Shown: positions 34,352-44,805, counted from the stretch's first letter. The stretch: DNA of 64,000 nt from Roseiarcus sp963813555 (GCA_963813555.1 CAWEZX010000004.1:1-64000); one strand, 5' to 3'. A program made the numbers and translations. The notes: generated by a model from the letters alone, not told the origin.

Positions 34352-35619
34352 TCACGAGCGCTCATCGATTGGCCCCCTGGCGCGACCTCGAACCTCCTCC
34401 CTCCCGGGAGGGGGCGGGCGCGCTGCGAAAAGCACCAGGAAAAAATAGATCGGCGCGCCGATCCCAGCCAACGCCAGGAACCAGTTCGATCTGCCGATGA
34501 GCGCAAGCAGGATCACCAGATAGATGAAATCGCGGCGCGACGCGGAGTCGAGCAACCGAGTTCAGCAGAGTCTCGGGAGAGTTCGGACACCGACGTGAAC
34601 AACGTGTCCTCGCCGTCCTTTGAACGCATCAGCCGCCAGTAGACGAAACCGGCCGATCCCAACGTCCCGAGAACGGCCGCCACGCCGAGCCATAACGGCC
34701 AGATCGCGCTGGCGGACAGGCTCCAGCCGACGCCCATGCAGCCGAATATGACCGTGTGGACGACGTTGTCGCCCCAAAAATCGAGGACGCCGCCCCATCG
34801 CGATTGCTGGAACTTGAGCCTGGCCAGTTCGCCGTCGCATCCATCAAGGATCGAGTGGGCCAGAAACAATAGCGCCCCGATGGTTTGCATCAACGGGCGG
34901 GAGGACAGGAAAAACGGGCCGCCGCAGATCCCAACCGCAATCGAAATCAAGCTCATTTGATTGGGCGTGATCACGGTTCCCGCCAATCGGCGCGAAATCT
35001 GCAAAGAGAGCGGCCGCTCAACGTGGCGCGCCATGAACCCGTCGGTGTCCTTGACCAGCGACCGCAGGAGGCGCCGTTCCGCGACGCCCACGTTCGCGGG
35101 TGTCTCGACGACCATCGGATCGACGTCTGCCGAGATGTGTGCTGGCCGGCCAAACCGGCGAGCGAGTCGGCCCTCGACGTCGGCCAAGTCTCGGGCGCCG
35201 CCTTCTCTGTTCAGTACGTCCACCGCGTCCGAAGCCGAAGCGGCCGGGAGCATGGCGATCCGATTCGGGATCGTCCCCCAGCCGGCCGGCTCGATCCGCG
35301 TCGAGGCTAGCCGTTCGAGCCAACCAGTTTCCGCGAGAATGGCGGCGGGCGCGATGATTACCGGCGCTGTCTGGGAGGACGAAAACGTCGCCTCGAGGCT
35401 GCGCCAGTCGGCCATGGCGGCGGCCCCGGGCGTCCCCCGACCCTTTCCTCCTAGGAGAAGGACCTGGCGATAGCCGACGCGCCGCGCCGCCAGGACCGCC
35501 CGCTGGGTGAGGCTCAGCCCCAGAACGATCAGATCGCCATCCGGCCCCCGCGGGATATGCGCAGCCGAGGGCGAGGCGGCAGAAGGGGCAAGAAGAATCA
35601 AAATCGGCGCTTCAGGCAT
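34352..35619 (-). pseudogene. CDP-alcohol phosphatidyltransferase with N-terminal extra domain, frameshifted near the end
   Basis: Start ATG 35619. About 190 N-terminal residues of an Ala-rich nucleotidyltransferase-like region precede the CDP-OH-PT domain. The catalytic signature is complete: LDGCDGELARLKFQQ then GGVLDFWGDNVVH, giving D-x2-D-G-x2-A-R...G-x3-D-x3-D. Several transmembrane helices follow. Near 34558 the frame breaks; the true C-terminus (LLDSASRRDFIYLVILLALI and onward) continues in another frame to 34352. The enzyme would transfer a phospho-alcohol from a CDP-lipid head. Adjacency to the HpnL gene, divergent, is typical of hopanoid-linked loci. Confidence 0.82.
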
Positions 35620-35758
35620 GATGGCTCGGCTATCCACAAAATCCGATCATAGGCGACACCTGTCTCCACCTGAACAGAGATTGCTGATAGACGATTGAGC
35701 ACGGCGATCGTAGTCCTGCGCAGTCTTCGACGCGAACCGCGCCCGAACAGGGAGCTAT

Positions 35759-36767
35759 ATCATTTCAAGACCGCTAATTGTCGCTGCGTTTCTCGGTTTT
35801 CTGCTTGTCGTTTTTCTCATCATCGACAGCGGCGCCGCCGAGGTGGTGTCCGCCATGCTGGTCCTCGGCTGGTGGCTCGTGCCGATAACCCTGTATCATC
35901 TGGCGCCCTTATTTTGTGAACTCGACCTCGTGGCGAGAGCTGTTTCCGGCTTCAAACCGCCCTGGCCGCCTCCGCTTCCTCTGGATGCGTTGGATCCGCG
36001 AATCCGTCAGCACGCTTTTGCCGGTCGCCAGCGTGGGCGGCGACTTCGTCGGCGCGCGGCTCGCGCAGCAGCGCGGCGTTCCGGGGGTGCAGGCGGCCGC
36101 CAGCATGGTGGTCGATATTACGGTCGGCGCGGCGACCCAAGTGGTCTTTGTGGTCGCCGGAGTGACGCTGCTCGCAACCCGGGAGAGCGCCCATGCCTCG
36201 TCCGCAATGGCGCGGGCGCTGATGATCGGCGCGGCCGTGTTCGCCGCGGCGATCGGCGCTTTCGTGCTGGTCCAACACAATAGCATGTTCAGTCTGTTCG
36301 CGAAGGCGGCTCGGCGGGTCGCGCCGAAGAGTTGGCTGTCCGGCTTCGCCGGCCGCGCAGAAGCGATCGACGACGCTGTCGTCGCGACCTATCGTCGCCG
36401 TCTCGCCTTGTCATCTTCCAGCCTGATACGGCTGTTCAGTTGGGCCATTGGCGCCGGCGAGGTCTGGCTGGCGACGCGCGTCCTCGGCAAGCCCCTGAGC
36501 GTGATCGATTCGTTTATCCTGGAAAGTCTCAGCGCTGGGATCCGCGGCGCGGCGTTCATGGTGCCCGGAGCTTTAGGCGCCCAAGAGGGCGGAATGATCT
36601 TGTTCGGGGCGCTGCTCGGGCTGCCCGCAGACCTGGCGCTCGCGGTTTCTCTCACCAAACGGGTTCGCGAGCTGGCTCTCGGCCTGCCCGGACTCGCGGC
36701 TTGGCAATGGGTGGAAGGGCGCCGTTTGCTCTCTCGTGGAGAGGGTAAGGCGAGCTCGACCTCGTAA
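35759..36767 (+). pseudogene. hpnL: HpnL-like membrane protein, one frameshift, start unclear
   Basis: Lysylphosphatidylglycerol-synthase-TM/HpnL family. The first frame gives SRPLIVAAFLGFLLVVFLII to HLAPLF; after a TTTT run at 35912-35915 one extra T shifts it, and it continues VNSTSWRELFP, the conserved LRFLWMRWIRESVSTLLPVA then GGDFVGARLAQ, several TM helices, and the MVPGALGAQEGG motif. No ATG, GTG or TTG begins the N-terminal frame after the TAG at 35711; an ATT/ATC start after GGGAG, or a second error, is needed. HpnL-like proteins are inner-membrane proteins tied to hopanoid traffic. Only the 3' part from 35916 would be a normal ORF. Confidence 0.78.
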
Positions 36768-36773
36768 TGACGT

Positions 36774-37574
36774 CTACTGAGGCGGCGGGATTGCGTAAGC
36801 CGGCGATCCTGCGGCTGGCTCCGCGGTCGCAGGCGACCCTACGACCGGGCCTAGCGTGGCCGGTGACTCGACTGTGGGCGGCAGGCCGAGCGCCTCGCGC
36901 AACTGGTTCCGGCGCGTCTGATAATAGTCCGAGCGCAGGAAGGTGTAGAAGTCGATCGAGGCGTTTTCGGCCTGTTTCCATTGGGCGAGGTGAGCGACGC
37001 CACCGACCACGCCCGAGCCGATCGTCCAAGGCCATCCAAGGTAAATTCCGCCCACAACCCATCCGACCGGATCGCCGACTGTATCCACGATTCCGCCTAT
37101 AGAATCGCGTTGCGTCGAGGGACCGAAATAGGGGGTCACGGTATAGGCGCCCGAGGGAACGCCCCAGACAAACATCGTTTGACCAAAGTCGCCCGTCTGC
37201 TGCGGCAATCCGCCTTGTCCAGCCACGTCAAACAAGCCGCCTAGGCCGAAGATGCTATTGAAGACGAATCGGCCAACGGTGATGCCCGCGGCGTTCAAGC
37301 GCCCCTGCAGGACGTCATTGGCGAAGACACGCGGTTCTTTCAGGTTCGCGTCCAAATCCTGGAATCGGTCCCGAATTATCCCTGGCACCGACTTGACGAC
37401 TGTCGCTGGCGGATCAAGCACGACTTGGTTCACGCGCAGAACGCCGCGGTTGAATTGCTCGTTGGGATCGTCGATCGGCAGCGACGCGTCGCGCGGCACG
37501 CCCGCGCAGGCGCTCACGAGGCCCGCCAGACCCAAAGCGCTCAGCCGTCCAATCCAGCGTTCAACGCCACGCAT
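36774..37574 (-). CDS. mlaA: MlaA (VacJ) family lipoprotein
   Basis: 266 residues. A lipoprotein signal peptide with lipobox ending at Cys23 (LVSACAG). DDPNEQFNRGVLRVNQVV is the standard MlaA opening, followed by VPGIIRDRFQDLDANLKEPR, the QTGDFGQTMFVWGVPSGAY segment and the PYFGPSTQRDSIGG loop. MlaA sits in the outer membrane and takes mislocalised phospholipids to the Mla system. In alphaproteobacteria it commonly lies beside hpnN, as here. It is convergent with the hpnL gene and upstream of it lies a 195-bp gap to hpnN. Confidence 0.9.
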   Translation of the reverse strand: MRGVERWIGRLSALGLAGLVSACAGVPRDASLPIDDPNEQFNRGVLRVNQVVLDPPATVVKSVPGIIRDRFQDLDANLKEPRVFANDVLQGRLNAAGITVGRFVFNSIFGLGGLFDVAGQGGLPQQTGDFGQTMFVWGVPSGAYTVTPYFGPSTQRDSIGGIVDTVGDPVGWVVGGIYLGWPWTIGSGVVGGVAHLAQWKQAENASIDFYTFLRSDYYQTRRNQLREALGLPPTVESPATLGPVVGSPATAEPAAGSPAYAIPPPQ

Positions 37575-37769
37575 GCGCTGACAATTCCTGTCGAAATTCC
37601 GCGCGACGCGGAGAGTTTCCCCGCAAGTCCGATAAAGGACTTGCTTAGCGAACGTCCTGCTCCGGCTCTGAGAAATCAGACCCAGCCCCGATTCAAGCTA
37701 GCAGAGCCGGCCGTCGGCGACTATCACCCTTTTGCCACAGTACGGCCATTTGTGCTTCGGTCGCATTAA

Positions 37770-40388
37770 TCACTCGTCGTGATGGGATTTGCTCTGCGTG
37801 GCCAAAAGAGCAGGCTGAAACAGCACGGCGGCGGAGAGCGTCGTAACAAGCGACAGGGCCATCAGCTTGCCCATGCTCGAGGTGCCAGGATGATGCGAAA
37901 ACCATAGGCTGCCAAAGGCGGTTGCGGTCGTGCAGGCGCTGAAGAACACCGCCCGCGTCAGGGCGGACTGTAAAAACTTATGCTCTCCTGCCCGCCAGGC
38001 CATGACGTAGTAAATCTTGAACGCGACGCCCACGCCCAGCAAGAGCGGGAACGCGATGATGTTGGCGAAATTCAGCTGCAGCCCGATCGCGACGCAAATT
38101 TCGAGCGTAACAACGATGGCGACAAGCAAAGGCACGAGAGTCAGCGCGACGTCTTTCCAGCGCCTTAGCGCGACAAACAGGATCAGCGCGATCGACGCCA
38201 GCGACAAGACGGCGGCCTCAAGAAACGCTTTGACGATGGTCGCCGCCGCTTCGACGATAAAGATCGGCGCGCCGCTAGCCTGGGGCGCCACCCCGCGCAC
38301 CGCATCGACGAAGCGATGCAGGACGGCGTTGTCGTTGCTGTCCCCGCTCGGCCTCGCCTCGATCCTGACCTCGCCGTCGGCCGCGACCCAGGCGCTTTTG
38401 AGTGCGGGCGGAAGCGTGTCGATCGTCACGTGCTCGGCGGTGAGGAGATCGCGCACCTGGCGAAGCATCGTCGAGAGCGGCGTGACCAGCACCCGCTCCG
38501 CCTCGACTCTGGCTGCGGGCGACGCCTTCGCCAAAGCCGTCAAGGCGCTGGCCAGCCGGCGCGCCTGCGCGGCCGCCGGACTGTCGATATTGCCCACAGT
38601 GGCGGAAAGATCGGCCGCCGTCTTGTTGATCGCCTCCAGAGTTTCGGCTGGGGTGGGCGCGGGGTCAACGGGATCAGGATTGAGCGTATTGGCGAAGAAG
38701 AAACTGGCGTCGTCGATGAGCGCGAGCTTCTCATCCTGATCCTTGGGCACGAAGCTTTCCAGCGTCCGGACATTGGCGACCTCCGGCAGCTGCTTGAGCT
38801 TTTCCGCCATCGCCGAGGCGCGGGCAGGATCGGGCTCGAGAATATCGATGGTGTCTGGGCTCGTGTCCGGATCGCGCATCAGATCGAGCAGGGTCGAGAC
38901 CGACTCGACATGTTTTGAGCGCAGGTTCAGCGGGTTGAAGTCGAAGCGAAGGCCGCCGAGCAGCGGCAGGCCAAGAACAACGGCGGCAAGGGTGAGCCCC
39001 ACGACCCAGTTGCGCTGCTTGTCGAGAAAATGGTCGAGAGGCGCGAGCGCGGCCCAACCGACCGGCGCCGCCTCGCCAGCCGGCTTGAGAATCGCGAGCA
39101 GCGCCGGAAGCAGCGTGACCGCGGTCGCGAACGCAACGATCATGCCAGTTCCGGCGATCAGTCCGAGCTCCGAGAGGCCCACATAGGCGGTCGGCAGGAA
39201 CGAATAGAAAGCGGCCGCGATCGAGGCCGCCGCGAGCAGAAGCGGACCTGCCACGCCGCGCCCGGCCGCTTCAAGAGCCTCGAGGAGATCGCGGTCCGCG
39301 AACCGCTCGGCGCGGTACCGGACACTGAACTGAATGCCGAAATCGACCCCAAGGCCGATGAACAGCACGGCGAAGGCGACGGAGATGAGGTTCAGCGCTC
39401 CGACCATCCATAAGCCGATGGCGGCGGTGAAGACCAACCCGACCGCGAGATTGATCAGGACGGCGAGCATGATCCGGACCTGCTTGAGAGCCAGCCACAG
39501 AATCAGAAGAACGATGAGGATCGTCACCACGCCATTGAGCGCCGCGCCGTCGGCGATCGTGGCGAATTCCTCGTCCGACAGGGGCACCGGACCGGTGAGG
39601 CGCACGGTGACGCCCCTGTCCGGCGTCAAGCCCAGTTTTGCGATCGTCGCCCGGATGGCTTTGGTCGCCTCGCCTCCGGGCTGGAGATCCCCGTAATTAA
39701 GGACAGGTTGAATGTTGACGAATTGTCGAAGATCCGACGGCTTCGGCGCGCGCCCCGACAGCAGCTTGCGCCAGGAGAAGGCTGGGTGCTTGCCCTGCTC
39801 CACCTGATCCACAGCGTCCGCGATTGCAGTGAGCGCCGGCTTGATATCTTCGAGCGTCGTTTTTTTGAGCCGAACGCCCTCGAGCGACTGCGAGACCGCG
39901 CCAAGGACGCCGCGCAACGTTGGATCGAGGGCGAGCGTGCCTAAGAAAGGCTCGGCCTTGATCAACTGGTCCATGTTGCGACGCAGGTCGTCGACGCTGA
40001 GGAACAAGACGCCGTTGCGAGCGAAGAATTCGCCGCCGTCGGGCCGGGTGATGGTGCGAATGATGTCTTTTCGACCGGCGAGGGCCTTGACCAGCGCGTC
40101 CGCCGCCTCGTCGGCGGCTTCCGGCGTCGTCGCGTCGATGACGACGATCATCAGGTCGGTCCGCTGTGGGAACAGTTGATTGAGCCGCTTCTCTTGCTGG
40201 CGCCAAGGCAGCGAGCTCGACAACAGCGTGTTGCTGTCGGTGTTGATGGCGATGTGGCGGGAGACGTAGGCGCCGGCGAGAACCGCCGCGATGAGAAAGG
40301 CGGGAATGACGACCCACGCGTGACGGGTCGACAGGCGCACGACTCGCGCGATCGCGGCGATAATTGGAGCGCTGTCATTCTTGACCAT
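37770..40388 (-). CDS. hpnN: HpnN, hopanoid-associated RND transporter
   Basis: About 872 residues from the ATG at 40388; an upstream in-frame start at 40454 is less likely because it adds a non-conserved segment. Two MMPL/RND halves: an N-terminal TM helix, a large periplasmic loop (LLSSSLPWRQQEKRLNQLFP, then TDLMIVVIDA), five clustered TM helices (LKQVRIMLAVLINLAVGLVF; the GLGVDFGIQFSVRYRAERF motif), and the same order repeated. This matches HpnN, the inner-membrane pump that sends hopanoids to the outer membrane. Intact. Other hopanoid genes are not in this window. Confidence 0.9.
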   Translation of the reverse strand: MVKNDSAPIIAAIARVVRLSTRHAWVVIPAFLIAAVLAGAYVSRHIAINTDSNTLLSSSLPWRQQEKRLNQLFPQRTDLMIVVIDATTPEAADEAADALVKALAGRKDIIRTITRPDGGEFFARNGVLFLSVDDLRRNMDQLIKAEPFLGTLALDPTLRGVLGAVSQSLEGVRLKKTTLEDIKPALTAIADAVDQVEQGKHPAFSWRKLLSGRAPKPSDLRQFVNIQPVLNYGDLQPGGEATKAIRATIAKLGLTPDRGVTVRLTGPVPLSDEEFATIADGAALNGVVTILIVLLILWLALKQVRIMLAVLINLAVGLVFTAAIGLWMVGALNLISVAFAVLFIGLGVDFGIQFSVRYRAERFADRDLLEALEAAGRGVAGPLLLAAASIAAAFYSFLPTAYVGLSELGLIAGTGMIVAFATAVTLLPALLAILKPAGEAAPVGWAALAPLDHFLDKQRNWVVGLTLAAVVLGLPLLGGLRFDFNPLNLRSKHVESVSTLLDLMRDPDTSPDTIDILEPDPARASAMAEKLKQLPEVANVRTLESFVPKDQDEKLALIDDASFFFANTLNPDPVDPAPTPAETLEAINKTAADLSATVGNIDSPAAAQARRLASALTALAKASPAARVEAERVLVTPLSTMLRQVRDLLTAEHVTIDTLPPALKSAWVAADGEVRIEARPSGDSNDNAVLHRFVDAVRGVAPQASGAPIFIVEAAATIVKAFLEAAVLSLASIALILFVALRRWKDVALTLVPLLVAIVVTLEICVAIGLQLNFANIIAFPLLLGVGVAFKIYYVMAWRAGEHKFLQSALTRAVFFSACTTATAFGSLWFSHHPGTSSMGKLMALSLVTTLSAAVLFQPALLATQSKSHHDE

Positions 40389-40555
40389 GAGACCGGGGTG
40401 GAGGGCATTTTTCGCGACGGGTGTCAATTGGGACGGCGCGATGAAAGACGCCACGCATCCTCAACGTGGCTTGATGAGTCTCTTGGCGGTTTGGAAAGGG
40501 CGAAGCCGAGGCGCGGACAAAACGGACGAATTTGTCCTCAACGCGTCCTGAGGCG

Positions 40556-41302
40556 CTAGCTCACAATTTGCCGAAAGTCTCGTCGAATGCGTAGCCGGTG
40601 CCGCGCACCGTTCGAATTCGGGTCGCGCTCCCGACCGCGCGACAGCGCCTTGCGCAGCCGGCCGACGTGAACGTCCACCGTGCGTTCGTCGATCTCAGCA
40701 GCCTGACCCCATACGCCATCGAGCAACTGCGCGCGCGAGAACACTCGGCCGGGCTTTTCCAGCAAATATTCGAGCAGCCGGAACTCCGTCGGACCGAGAT
40801 GAATGTCGCGCGCGCCTCGCCGCACGCGCCGGGTCTCCCGATCCAGATCGAGATCTCCGGCATAAAGACGTTCAGCGATCCGCTCAGGTCGGCTGCGCCT
40901 CAATAGCGCGCGCACGCGCGCCATCAATTCCGGCACCGAGAAGGGCTTGACCACATAATCATCCGCGCCGACCGAGAGGCCGCGCACCCGCTCGGCTTCC
41001 TCGCCGCGCGCGGTGACCATGATGACCGGCAACGTGCGGGTGGCTTCGCGCGCCCGCAACCGGCGGCAAATCTCAAGCCCGGATACGCCGGGCAGCATCC
41101 AGTCGAGTATGACGAGGTCGGGAACGTTTTCGGCGAGACGCAACTCCGCCTCATCTCCACGCTCCGCGTTCTCGACCACGTATCCTTCCGCTTCAAGGTT
41201 GTAACCGAGCAGCAAAGACAGATCCGATTCGTCTTCGACGATCAGAATCCGCGGCGCCGAAGCGGCCCCGTGACGGGCGATATCCTTGCGCGCCTGGTTC
41301 AT
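40556..41302 (-). CDS. phoB: PhoB phosphate response regulator
   Basis: 248 residues. The receiver domain has acidic Glu23/Asp24, phospho-acceptor Asp67 (VILDWMLPG), Thr97 (IMVTARG) and Lys119 (YVVKPFS). The OmpR-type winged helix follows with the usual LGPTEFRLLEYLL and RTVDVHVGRLRKAL. It binds Pho boxes to turn on phosphate-starvation genes. Its ATG overlaps the phoU stop by one base (TAATG), so translation is coupled. No phoR kinase lies in the window. Confidence 0.95.
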   Translation of the reverse strand: MNQARKDIARHGAASAPRILIVEDESDLSLLLGYNLEAEGYVVENAERGDEAELRLAENVPDLVILDWMLPGVSGLEICRRLRAREATRTLPVIMVTARGEEAERVRGLSVGADDYVVKPFSVPELMARVRALLRRSRPERIAERLYAGDLDLDRETRRVRRGARDIHLGPTEFRLLEYLLEKPGRVFSRAQLLDGVWGQAAEIDERTVDVHVGRLRKALSRGRERDPNSNGARHRLRIRRDFRQIVS

Positions 41303-42024
41303 TAAAGATCCCCTCTGGCGTCGTCCTCGATGTCGGTTTCTTGCCGGCCGTGCGGCCGCTCACTCGGCAGGTTCGAACCGGTCACGAGGTAGACCACTGT
41401 CTCCGCGATGTTGGTGGCGTGGTCGCCGATCCGCTCGATGTTCTTCGAGCAAAACAGAAGATGCGCGCAGAACGTGATGTTGCGCGGATCCTCCATCATA
41501 TGCGTCAGCAGGTCGCGAAAAACCGAGTCTTCCAGCGCGTCAAGGTCGACGTCCCGCTCCCAGACGTCGAGCGCCCGCTCGACGTCTCGCTGGGCATAGG
41601 CGTCGAGCACATCCTTCATCAGTTCGGTCGCGAATTCGTTCATGTGCTTGATGCCGATGATGGCGCGGGGCACCCGGGATTCGACGCCGATTTTGAGCGA
41701 GCGCTTGGCGATGTTCTTGGCCAGATCGCCCACACGCTCGAGATCGCCGGCGACCCGAATGGCGCCGATGATCTCGCGCAAGTCGATCGCCACCGGCTGC
41801 CGCCGCGCGATCGTCTGAGTCGCCTGTTCCTCGATCTCGCGCTGCAGCATATCGAGCCGTGGATCGGTCTCCACGACCTGATGGGCAAGGACGGTGTCCC
41901 CGGTGGCAAGCGCGTCCACCGCCTCGATCACCATTTTCTCGGCGAGGCCGCCCATCTCGGCGATGCGCCGCTCGAGCAGATCGAGATCCTTGTCGTAGGC
42001 TCTGACGGTGTGCTGGTTCACCAC
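41302..42024 (-). CDS. phoU: PhoU phosphate signalling protein
   Basis: 240 residues. I chose the GTG at 42024 since GAGGGAGG lies just upstream; a second GTG at 42021 is possible. Two PhoU three-helix repeats with the metal-binding signature (DLERVGDLAKNIAKRSL and IERIGDHATNIAETVVYL, each with E-x2-x-GD-x2-x-N). PhoU damps PhoR and tunes the PstSCAB transporter. It starts 14 bp after the pstB stop. Confidence 0.94.
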   Translation of the reverse strand: MVNQHTVRAYDKDLDLLERRIAEMGGLAEKMVIEAVDALATGDTVLAHQVVETDPRLDMLQREIEEQATQTIARRQPVAIDLREIIGAIRVAGDLERVGDLAKNIAKRSLKIGVESRVPRAIIGIKHMNEFATELMKDVLDAYAQRDVERALDVWERDVDLDALEDSVFRDLLTHMMEDPRNITFCAHLLFCSKNIERIGDHATNIAETVVYLVTGSNLPSERPHGRQETDIEDDARGDL

Positions 42025-42037
42025 GGCGATGCCTCCC

Positions 42038-42841
42038 TCAGCCGAAGCGGCCAGTGACGTAGTCCTGCGTGCGCTTATCGCGCGGCGAGGTGAAGACTGT
42101 GTTCGTCTCATCGAATTCGACCATCTCGCCGAGATACATGAAGGCGGTGTAGCGCGAACAGCGCGCAGCCTGCTGCATGTTGTGGGTGACGATGGCGATG
42201 GTGTAGTCGCCAGACAATTCGTCGACGAGTTCTTCGATCTTGGCGGTTGAGATTGGATCGAGAGCGGAGGCCGGCTCGTCGAGCAAAATCACTTCCGGGC
42301 TGATCGCCACCGTGCGGGCGATGCACAAGCGCTGCTGTTGGCCCCCCGATAGGCTCAAGCCGCTGGCGTTCAACTTGTCTTTCACCTCGGTCCAGAGGGC
42401 GGCCCGTTGGAGCGCCGATTCAACACGCGCATCCATTTCCGATTTTGGCAGCTTTTCATAAAGGCGGATGCCAAAGGCGATGTTGTCATAGATCGTCATC
42501 GGAAACGGCGTCGGCTTCTGGAACACCATGCCGACCCGCGAACGCAAAAGATTAAGGTCGAGGTCCGGCGAGAGAATGTTTTCCCCATCGAGCATGACCT
42601 CGCCCTCGGCGCGCTGGCCCGGATAGAGGTCATACATGCGGTTGAGCACGCGCAGAAGCGTCGACTTGCCGCAGCCCGAAGGGCCGATGAACGCCGTCAC
42701 CTGCCCCGCGAACAGGTTCAGGTTCACGCCCTTCAGCGCGTGCGTCTGCCCATAATAAAAATTGAGGCCGCGCACGACCACCTTGCTGTTCTCGGCGGCC
42801 GCGAGTTTGGACGCCGTCTGGGGCCGAACGCCAGTGTTCAT
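42038..42841 (-). CDS. pstB: PstB phosphate ABC transporter ATPase
   Basis: 267 residues from the ATG at 42841; the longer open frame overlaps pstA and is unlikely. Walker A FIGPSGCGKST, Q-loop VFQKPTPFP, signature LSGGQQQRL, Walker B VILLDEPASALD, His in IVTHNMQQ. The KVVVRGLNFYYGQTHALKGV opening is typical of PstB. Powers phosphate import by PstAC at the inner membrane. Confidence 0.95.
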   Translation of the reverse strand: MNTGVRPQTASKLAAAENSKVVVRGLNFYYGQTHALKGVNLNLFAGQVTAFIGPSGCGKSTLLRVLNRMYDLYPGQRAEGEVMLDGENILSPDLDLNLLRSRVGMVFQKPTPFPMTIYDNIAFGIRLYEKLPKSEMDARVESALQRAALWTEVKDKLNASGLSLSGGQQQRLCIARTVAISPEVILLDEPASALDPISTAKIEELVDELSGDYTIAIVTHNMQQAARCSRYTAFMYLGEMVEFDETNTVFTSPRDKRTQDYVTGRFG

Positions 42842-42938
42842 GCTCGAATCCCTTCCGAATATGAGTTCTGATTGCTCGAGGAGGAGCTTGGGATCGTTGC
42901 TTCTTCGACAACCGGTCGCACGGAGTTCACCGCTGTGT

Positions 42939-43808
42939 TCATTGGTCCACACCCCTCGCGGCGAGCGCGCGCGCGAAAATGCTGAGCGCAAGAACGGCAA
43001 GCGTGATGATCAGCGCGCCGGTCCAGGCGAGTTGCTGCCATTCCTTGTAGGGGCTCAAAGCGAACTGGAAGATGACGACCGGCAGGCTCGAGATTGGCTG
43101 CGTGGGGTCGGTGCTCCAGAACTGGTTGTTGAGCGCGGTGAACAGCAGAGGCGCGGTTTCCCCACTGACCCGGGCGACGGCGAGCAAGACGCCGGTCAAC
43201 AGCCCGGCGCGCGCTGCGCGGTAACCGATCCGCCGAATGACCAGCGAGCGCGGCATGCCGAGCGAGGCTCCGGCCTCACGCAAGGTATTGGGAACCAGGT
43301 TCAACATGTCTTCGGTCGTTCGAACCACGACCGGCACCACCAGGACCGCCAAAGCAATGCAGCCCGCAATCGCGGAGAAATGGCCCATGGGCACCACAAC
43401 GATCACATAAACGAAAAGCCCGATGACGATCGACGGAGCGCTGAGCAGGATGTCGTTGATGAAGCGAACGACGAAGGCCAATCTCGAATAGCGGCCGTAT
43501 TCCGCTAGATACGTGCCCGCCAACATGCCGAGTGGGGCGCCGACCAAAACACCGATCACCGTCAGGAACAGACTGCCGGCAATGGCGTTGAGGAGACCGC
43601 CCGAGCTACCGGGGGGCGGAGTCATTTGCGTGAAGACAGCGAGCGAAAGGCCGGAAAGCCCTTGCCAAAACAGGACCGCCAGAATCAAAAACAGCCAGGC
43701 TAGCCCGAAGGCGGCGGCCGCGACGCTCAGGCCCATCCAAATCGCGTTGCTCCTGTGTCGCCTGGCGTAGAAAGACGTATTTCTATCTGCCCGCTTTGGA
43801 TCAGACAT
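42939..43808 (-). CDS. pstA: PstA phosphate ABC permease
   Basis: 289 residues with six transmembrane helices and the binding-protein-dependent permease loop (RTTEDMLNLVPNTLREAGAS then LGMPRS). Starts 4 bp after the pstC stop, which shows the usual operon order pstC-pstA-pstB. A long N-terminal basic stretch (DPKRADRNTSFYARRHRSN) precedes the first TM helix. Confidence 0.94.
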   Translation of the reverse strand: MSDPKRADRNTSFYARRHRSNAIWMGLSVAAAAFGLAWLFLILAVLFWQGLSGLSLAVFTQMTPPPGSSGGLLNAIAGSLFLTVIGVLVGAPLGMLAGTYLAEYGRYSRLAFVVRFINDILLSAPSIVIGLFVYVIVVVPMGHFSAIAGCIALAVLVVPVVVRTTEDMLNLVPNTLREAGASLGMPRSLVIRRIGYRAARAGLLTGVLLAVARVSGETAPLLFTALNNQFWSTDPTQPISSLPVVIFQFALSPYKEWQQLAWTGALIITLAVLALSIFARALAARGVDQ

Positions 43809-43812
43809 GATC

Positions 43813-44805
43813 CTATCGCCCCGCCTGAACTTCGAGCCGCATCAACATGACCCTGGCGATGGCCAGAACGATAAATGTGATCATGAACAGAATCAGGCCC
43901 AGCGCGATCAACGACGACGTGTAGAGATCGCCCACCGCCTCGGTGAACTCGTTGGCGATCGAGGCGGAAATCGTCGTTCCTGGCGCGAGCAGAGAAGGGG
44001 AAATTCTATGCGCGTTGCCGATCACAAAGGTGACCGCCATGGTCTCGCCGAGCGCGCGCCCGAGGCCGAGCATCACGCCGCCGACGACGCCGACGCGGGT
44101 GAAGGGAATGACGACGTTCCTCACGACCTCCCAGGTCGTACAGCCGATTCCATAGGCTGACTCCTTCAGCATCGGGGGCACCGTATCGAACACGTCGCGG
44201 GAAATGGAGGTCACAAAAGGCAGGACCATGATCGCGAGAATCAGCCCGGCCGTCAGCATGCCGATGCCATAGGGCGGCCCGGCGAAAAGCGATGAAAGCA
44301 CAGGCACGTTTCCGAACAGCCCGATAAGCCCGGGCTGCACGTATTGCTGGAGGAACGGGGCAAAGACGAACAGGCCCCAAATCCCGTAGATGATGCTTGG
44401 AATGCCCGCCAACAGTTCAATGGCGATGCCGATCGGGCGACGCAGCGCCGGCGGGCAGATTTCGGTCAAGAAGATCGCGATGCCAAGCCCGACGGGAACG
44501 GCGATCAGCATGGCGATAGCCGACGTTACGACAGTTCCGTAAATCGGGGCGAGCGCGCCGAACTTATTGGTGACGGGATTCCAGACCTGGGTCACGAAGA
44601 AGCCGAACCCAAACTTCCGAAAAGCAGGCAGCGATCCGTCGATTAACGATACGATGACCCCCCCAAGGATCAGGAGAACGGCGAGCGCGGCCGCCTGGGT
44701 CAGGCGGTGAAAAAGCGCGTCGCTGAGAGCAAAGCTTCTTATCCTGGCTGCGCGGGCGCTTGCGGAGGATTCCATCGTTTGGCCATGGACGACGATTTCG
44801 GCCAT
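43813..44805 (-). CDS. pstC: PstC phosphate ABC permease
   Basis: 330 residues, six transmembrane helices and the EAA-loop region (MLKESAYGIGCTTWEVVRNV). GYGKFG-type periplasmic loop is reflected by FRKFGFGFFVTQVWNPVTNK. The start may be ATG 44805 or the downstream ATG of MESSASARAARI. Third product of the Pho regulon operon after pstS with a 98-bp gap. Confidence 0.94.
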   Translation of the reverse strand: MAEIVVHGQTMESSASARAARIRSFALSDALFHRLTQAAALAVLLILGGVIVSLIDGSLPAFRKFGFGFFVTQVWNPVTNKFGALAPIYGTVVTSAIAMLIAVPVGLGIAIFLTEICPPALRRPIGIAIELLAGIPSIIYGIWGLFVFAPFLQQYVQPGLIGLFGNVPVLSSLFAGPPYGIGMLTAGLILAIMVLPFVTSISRDVFDTVPPMLKESAYGIGCTTWEVVRNVVIPFTRVGVVGGVMLGLGRALGETMAVTFVIGNAHRISPSLLAPGTTISASIANEFTEAVGDLYTSSLIALGLILFMITFIVLAIARVMLMRLEVQAGR

